Below, piece by piece: positions 7,444 through 9,918 of a stretch of 9,918 nt of DNA. The translations under genes and the position numbers were made by a program. A model generated the notes under the pieces. That model saw nothing but the letters and a program-made list of their open reading frames with translations, was not told the DNA's origin and searched no databases. The first letter of the stretch is position 1, and every line of letters begins with the position of its first letter. The stretch lies in contig CAZBZG010000178.1 in assembly GCA_964496245.1 (NCBI GenBank), positions 1 through 9,918 of the forward strand, written 5' to 3'. This DNA is from CAZBZG01 sp964496245. GTDB taxonomy: Bacteria; Planctomycetota; SZUA-567.

Positions 7444-8118
7444 CTACCCCTGCTTCTTCCGCTTGGCCTTGAGCGCGGCGAGTTCGCTCTCCAGCGCGGT
7501 CTTCTGCTCCATGTCCTGGAATTCCTTGTCCACCTCGTCCCTGGCCTGGTTGGCGGCTGCCGCAGCGCTGGCTTCGGCTTCCGAATCCTCCACGCGGCGT
7601 TCGAACTTCTCGAGCTTGCCGAGGGCCTTGCCCGGATCGGCCATGGATTGGACCTGCTTCTGGGTCTGCTTGGACGTCTTGGCTGCGCTCGCGCGTGCGG
7701 CCAAAGCCGTACGCTTGGCGCGGGCCTCGGCCAGCTTGTCGTTCAAGAGCTTGATGTTCGTCTTCATCTGGTCCGCTGCTGCGCGCGTCTCGTCGGCCTG
7801 GGTCTGGAGGGTGGCGAGTTCCTTCTCGTGGGCCAGTTTGCGCTCCAGGGCCTGGCGCGCGAGGTCGTCGTTGTCCCCGTCCACCGCCAGCTCGGCGCGC
7901 CGGGTCCAGTCGTCCACCTCCTTGGCCTTGGCGTCGACCGATTTGTCGAGCCGCTTGGCCTCGGCCAGGATCCTGGCCATGTCCTGCTTGGCCTTGTCGA
8001 TGTTGATCTCGATCTCCCGGATGATCTGTTTGAGCATCTTCTCCGGGTTCTCGGCCTTGTCCAGAAGGTCGTTCATGTTCGCGTTCACCAGGTCGATCAT
8101 GCGTCCGAACATACCCAT
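7444..8118 (-). CDS. pspA: Phage shock protein A (PspA/IM30 family), full length
   Basis: This 224-aa protein matches PspA along its whole length (E. coli PspA is 222 aa). Residues 1-22 (MGMFGRMIDLVNANMNDLLD) form the amphipathic membrane-binding helix. KAENPEKMLKQIIREIE begins the long coiled-coil hairpin, which contains RRAELAVDGDNDDLARQALE. FERRVEDSEAEA near residues 174-185 is the conserved equivalent of E. coli FERRIDQMEAEA. The C-terminal helix ends ELAALKAKRKKQG. PspA binds stressed inner membrane and forms ESCRT-III-like oligomers that limit proton leakage; in enterobacteria it also inhibits PspF. A GAGGAG ribosome-binding site lies 6 nt before the ATG. It is the last gene of the sigma-54 operon, but a 258-bp structured gap separates it from the upstream paralogue, so its dosage may be set separately. 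Confidence 0.95.
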   Translation of the reverse strand: MGMFGRMIDLVNANMNDLLDKAENPEKMLKQIIREIEINIDKAKQDMARILAEAKRLDKSVDAKAKEVDDWTRRAELAVDGDNDDLARQALERKLAHEKELATLQTQADETRAAADQMKTNIKLLNDKLAEARAKRTALAARASAAKTSKQTQKQVQSMADPGKALGKLEKFERRVEDSEAEASAAAAANQARDEVDKEFQDMEQKTALESELAALKAKRKKQG

Positions 8119-8155
8119 GGTCTTCTCCTCTCCGTTCCGAATGGCGCAAGTGCCG

Positions 8156-8220
8156 CGTCGGCGGCGGCGGGCCCTTCGTGGGGCTTGGGCCCCAACGGCC
8201 CGACACCTGCGCCGCCGACG
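8156..8220 (-). promoter_or_regulatory. Nested GC-rich hairpin in the leader of the full-length pspA
   Basis: The minus-strand RNA can form a three-tier hairpin. The outer stem is CGTCGGCGGCG (8220-8210) with CGCCGCCGACG (8166-8156), 11 perfect pairs. The middle stem is CGGGCC (8202-8197) with GGCCCG (8173-8168). The inner stem is GGGGC (8193-8189) with GCCCC (8184-8180) closing a CCAA loop. The base of the structure ends about 26 nt before the GAGGAG ribosome-binding site of the downstream pspA. No U-run follows, so a classic intrinsic terminator is not supported. An RNA processing or stabilising element, or a Rho-related or attenuating structure that sets the two pspA genes at different levels, would fit. 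Confidence 0.55.
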
Positions 8221-8378
8221 TCCGGCGTCCGCTGCCTCCAGTTCCCCAACTGCCCCACACCTGTGTCGCAGGCTCTCGCCGTACGGTTCGTTCGCTTCCC
8301 CAACTGCCCGACACCCGTGCCGCCACGGTCTGCAGTTGTGCGTTTGCTCCTTCCCCCAACTGCCCGACGCCTGTGCCT
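8190..8378. repeat. Four diverged copies of a ~54-bp tandem repeat between the two pspA genes
   Basis: A 25-bp core, CCCCAACTGCCCGACACCTG followed by TGCCG (plus strand), recurs at 8190, 8244, 8298 and 8354. The period is therefore 54, 54 and 56 bp. Each copy differs from the consensus at one to a few positions. The ~29-bp segments between cores are weakly similar (several contain GTTCG/GTCCG and end TTCCCC), pointing to a decayed minisatellite and not to independent spacers. The 56-bp step breaks any reading frame, so the repeat is probably kept or spread as DNA or RNA and does not encode a repeated peptide. It fills most of the pspA-pspA gap and runs up to the stop codon of the upstream gene. 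Confidence 0.8.
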
Positions 8379-8934
8379 ATGTCTTGCGTTTCTGTTTGAG
8401 GCGTTCGAGTTCTTCGTCCACCTGCATGTCCTGGAAGGGTTTGGTCTCCGTTGGCGCCGTGTCGCGCGCCACCGGGATGAAGTCCGAGCTCGAGCGGCCC
8501 TGGCGGTCGCGGGCGATCAGCGATTCCTTGCGCCGCCGCGCTTCCTGGGCCTGGTTCTCGAGCTGATGGAGCTGGCGCTCCAGGGTTTCGGCCTCCTGGG
8601 CGGCCTCCCACCAGGTGCGTTCGAGCTGCTTGGACTCCTGCGTGAGCGCATGCTTGCGCTCCAGCGCCTTGCGGGCCATGTCGTCCTTGCCTTCGTCCAC
8701 GGCGCGTTCGGCGCGCGTCTGCCACTGGTCGCACTCGGCCTGCTTGCCTTGGAGCTGACGCTTGCGGCTCTCGGCCTGGCGTTGCTGGGTGCGCAGGCGG
8801 CCCCGCAGGGCGATGATCTCGTTGTCCATCTCGCGGATGAGCTGGCGGGCCTTCTGGACCGGGTCCTCGGCCTTGTCGATCAGGTCGTTGACGTTGGCGG
8901 CGAGGATGTCTCCGATGCGTTCCAGCATGCCCAT
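8377..8934 (-). CDS. PspA/IM30 family protein, short paralogue lacking the FERR region
   Basis: This 185-aa protein belongs to the PspA/Vipp1 (IM30) family of bacterial ESCRT-III-like membrane-remodelling proteins. It opens MGMLERIGDILAANVNDLID, the amphipathic N-terminal helix followed by KAEDP, as in E. coli PspA (NALLEKAEDP). A long coiled coil follows (about residues 25-145), including ERAVDEGKDDMARKALERK, which corresponds to the family's EKAEL...REDLARAAL segment. It is shorter than typical PspA (about 220 aa). After residue ~147 the usual FERR(I/V) helix is replaced by a Ser/Pro/Thr-rich linker, then a terminal helix (VDEELERLKQKRK) that resembles the end of the neighbouring full-length PspA. 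An AAGGAG ribosome-binding site lies 7 nt before the ATG. Its stop codon abuts the last copy of the intergenic repeat. It may co-assemble with or modulate the full-length PspA; that role is inference. Confidence 0.88.
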   Translation of the reverse strand: MGMLERIGDILAANVNDLIDKAEDPVQKARQLIREMDNEIIALRGRLRTQQRQAESRKRQLQGKQAECDQWQTRAERAVDEGKDDMARKALERKHALTQESKQLERTWWEAAQEAETLERQLHQLENQAQEARRRKESLIARDRQGRSSSDFIPVARDTAPTETKPFQDMQVDEELERLKQKRKT

Positions 8935-8955
8935 GGTCCTGCTCCTTGTGCCCCT

Positions 8956-9405
8956 CTATGCGGGTGCACCCGCCCGGCAGATCGCCCGCAGCCGCTGGGA
9001 GTCGCGGTTCGTCGCGGGCGGGGCCAGCAGATCGGTGCGCGCGGCCGGGAGCTGCTCGGCGAACCGGGCCATGCGCTCCCACGCCTGGCGATGGATCTCC
9101 AGGATCGCGCGCTGCTTGGCGCTCGGCGCCTTGCGCGCGGCCGTCCGCAGGCGGGCCACCTGCTGGCGGCAAGCTACGACCAGGCTGTCGCGGTAGTCCT
9201 CCCGTTCGGGCTGCCGCTGCACGCGCGCCTCGGTCATGCCGATGAACTGCTCGACCACGCGGCGGTACTCCTCGAACACGAACGCCTCCAGGGGCGCCTG
9301 GAAGCGTTGGCTCAGCACGCCCGTGTCGACCTGTGAATGCATGTAGTCGATGGCGTGGTGCAGGCCCGTTTGTCTGACCCATGCGGGGTAGCGTGTGGCC
9401 GCCAT
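8956..9405 (-). CDS. Unrecognised 149-aa helical protein, first gene of the sigma-54 psp operon
   Basis: I do not recognise this family. The protein starts MAATRYPAWVRQTG and appears mostly alpha-helical and charged, with many Arg, Gln and Glu. There is no signal peptide or membrane segment, so it is probably cytoplasmic. The middle part (about residues 25-125) reads as a run of amphipathic helices; the last ~25 residues are Pro/Ala/Arg-rich and probably disordered. It is the first gene after the sigma-54 promoter and its stop lies only 21 nt before the start of the next gene, a pspA paralogue, so the two are surely cotranscribed. The position suggests a partner or regulator of the PspA proteins, perhaps in the role other lineages give to PspB/PspC, but it shows no visible similarity to those. 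GC-rich codon use matches its neighbours. Confidence 0.8.
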   Translation of the reverse strand: MAATRYPAWVRQTGLHHAIDYMHSQVDTGVLSQRFQAPLEAFVFEEYRRVVEQFIGMTEARVQRQPEREDYRDSLVVACRQQVARLRTAARKAPSAKQRAILEIHRQAWERMARFAEQLPAARTDLLAPPATNRDSQRLRAICRAGAPA

Positions 9406-9412
9406 GGCTCGT

Positions 9413-9418
9413 CCTCCT
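9413..9418 (-). promoter_or_regulatory. Ribosome-binding site that fixes the start of the 149-aa gene
   Basis: A perfect Shine-Dalgarno AGGAGG (minus strand) sits 7 nt before the ATG at 9405. The reading frame stays open upstream as far as 9606, but that upstream part overlaps the sigma-54 promoter and has no comparable ribosome-binding site, so 9405 is the start. Confidence 0.85.
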
Positions 9419-9458
9419 CGTGGAACTGCGCGTCGGTTGCTGCGGCTGTCCACGCTGA

Positions 9459-9474
9459 AGCAAGCCCGGTGCCA
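9459..9474 (-). promoter_or_regulatory. Sigma-54 (-24/-12) promoter of the psp operon
   Basis: The minus strand reads TGGCACCGGGCTTGCT. This has the -24 element TGGCAC, a 5-nt spacer and the -12 element TTGC followed by T, matching the sigma-54 consensus TGGCAC-N5-TTGCW at every conserved position. The invariant GG and GC are at the required spacing. Transcription would start near 9449, giving a leader of about 44 nt before the ATG at 9405. The site lies directly after a gene for a sigma-54 activator and before pspA homologues, which is the expected wiring of a phage-shock-protein operon. No other match of this quality was noticed in the window. Confidence 0.88.
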
Positions 9475-9501
9475 GGAAGCAGCGTGTGGCGCGGTTTGCG
9501 T

Positions 9502-9523
9502 AGCCCGTTCTTGCTGAACGGCT
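9502..9523. promoter_or_regulatory. Inverted repeat between pspF-like gene and sigma-54 promoter (possible activator site)
   Basis: On the minus strand this reads CCGTTC-AGCAA-GAACGG, a perfect 6-bp inverted repeat with a 5-nt spacer. It extends to 8 bp per arm if a single-base bulge is allowed. It lies about 30 bp upstream of the -24 element, with its centre roughly 60-65 bp upstream of the predicted transcription start. No T-run follows, so it is not an obvious intrinsic terminator of the pspF-like gene. It could be an upstream activating site for the enhancer-binding protein, although these usually sit further upstream. A hairpin in the pspF 3' untranslated region is the alternative. Confidence 0.4.
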
Positions 9524-9602
9524 TGGGATGGCGTCCCCGGGGGAGAGCAACGGCTCGTGTCGGTCTGACGGACCATCCGGGCGGTGCGCCACGCCATTCG
9601 GG

Positions 9603-9918
9603 TCACTCCAGGTGCTTCTTGAGCTCGAGCTTCTTGTAGAGGTGCCGGAAGCGGTCGTAGGAGAGCGAGAGAGCGGCGGCCGCCTCCTTCTGGTTGGTGC
9701 CGGCCGCGCGCAGGGCGTCGAGCAGGAGGCCCCGCTGGAACGCTTCGACCTGCTCGTCAAAGGTCTCGCCCGGCGGCTCCACCGCCGTGATCTCGCGGGG
9801 GAGTTCGGCGGGCAGGATCTCCTCGGTGTCGCCGCGGCCCATGATGTACAGGTGCTCGACCACGTTCTTGAGCTGACGCACGTTGCCCGGCCAGTAGTAG
9901 GCTGTGAGCTCCTCCAGC
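9603..9918 (-). CDS. pspF: PspF-like sigma-54 enhancer-binding regulator, C-terminal part (5' end outside window)
   Basis: The last 104 codons of a sigma-54-dependent activator are present; the start lies beyond the right edge. The visible sequence begins with the end of the AAA+ domain, including YYWPGNVRQLKN, the highly conserved WPGN(V/I)REL-type motif of bacterial enhancer-binding proteins. A short linker follows, then a C-terminal Fis-type helix-turn-helix (NQKEAAAALSLSYDRFRHLY). That helix-turn-helix resembles the end of E. coli PspF (NQKRAAELLGLTYHQFR), and pspA genes lie immediately downstream, which makes PspF the best family assignment. PspF uses ATP to remodel sigma-54 RNA polymerase at psp promoters and is held inactive by PspA in enterobacteria. 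Here the activator is co-directional with its presumed target operon, whereas in E. coli it is divergent. Whether it has an N-terminal sensor domain cannot be seen. The family call is firm; the PspF subtype is likely. Confidence 0.9.
   Translation of the reverse strand, partial: LEELTAYYWPGNVRQLKNVVEHLYIMGRGDTEEILPAELPREITAVEPPGETFDEQVEAFQRGLLLDALRAAGTNQKEAAAALSLSYDRFRHLYKKLELKKHLE

Noticed and set aside
8190..8378. CRISPR array (25-bp repeats with ~29-bp spacers)
   Set aside because: The repeats differ from one another, the would-be spacers resemble each other, there are only four units, and no cas gene is present.
6406..9336. 976-aa plus-strand open frame (and a 669-aa one at 6557-8566)
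   Set aside because: They run opposite three well-supported minus-strand genes, including two PspA homologues, and through the intergenic repeats. They show Leu/Ala/Arg-biased antisense composition and no domains.
9502..9523. Intrinsic terminator of the pspF-like gene
   Set aside because: The stem is short and no T-run follows on the minus strand.
9406..9606. Upstream start for the 149-aa gene (216 aa from 9606)
   Set aside because: It would translate across the sigma-54 promoter and overlap the pspF-like stop, whereas the ATG at 9405 has a perfect AGGAGG at 7 nt.
7421..9760. 779-aa minus-strand open frame across the psp genes
   Set aside because: It is out of frame with the PspA proteins and rich in Gly, Arg and Pro; a frame shadow.

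Overview
This is a GC-rich bacterial window in which every convincing gene lies on the minus strand, so it reads from the right edge (9918) to the left edge (1). It contains a 10-N scaffold gap, so it comes from a draft or metagenome-derived assembly. The mix of a PspF/PspA stress module with very large secreted TPR plus beta-propeller proteins, and the interspersed short tandem repeats, suggests a Gram-negative environmental lineage such as the PVC/Planctomycetota-like groups. That placement is inference; no marker gene is present.

Region 1 (9918-7372) is a phage-shock-protein (Psp) module. It opens with the C-terminal end of a sigma-54 enhancer-binding protein resembling PspF (GNVRQLKN motif and a Fis-type helix-turn-helix). 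After it comes an intergenic region with an inverted repeat and an essentially perfect sigma-54 (-24/-12) promoter. This promoter heads an operon of an unrecognised 149-aa helical protein, a short PspA paralogue (185 aa) and a full-length PspA (224 aa). The two pspA genes are separated by 258 bp carrying four diverged copies of a ~54-bp repeat and a nested GC-rich hairpin just before the second gene's ribosome-binding site. A second very strong hairpin follows the last pspA gene.

Region 2 (about 7296-7082) holds what looks like the C-terminal stub of a glycosyltransferase, cut off upstream and apparently frame-shifted.

Region 3 (7077-151) is a tight operon of three secreted proteins (1244, 358 and 702 aa). 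Each has a Sec signal peptide and a TolB/FlgO/CsgG-like N-terminal domain, followed by TPR-like helices. The first and third also carry PQQ-type beta-propeller repeats. The first two are recent duplicates of each other over their N-terminal ~275 codons, and the middle one looks like a truncated copy without the propeller. Junctions are very tight: the stop of the first lies 10 nt before the next start, and there is an ATGA overlap between the second and third. A further reading frame begins at 101 and runs off the left edge.

Taken together, the window joins an inner-membrane stress module under sigma-54 control to a set of periplasmic or outer-membrane repeat proteins. The adjacency is seen; a functional link between them is only a hypothesis.
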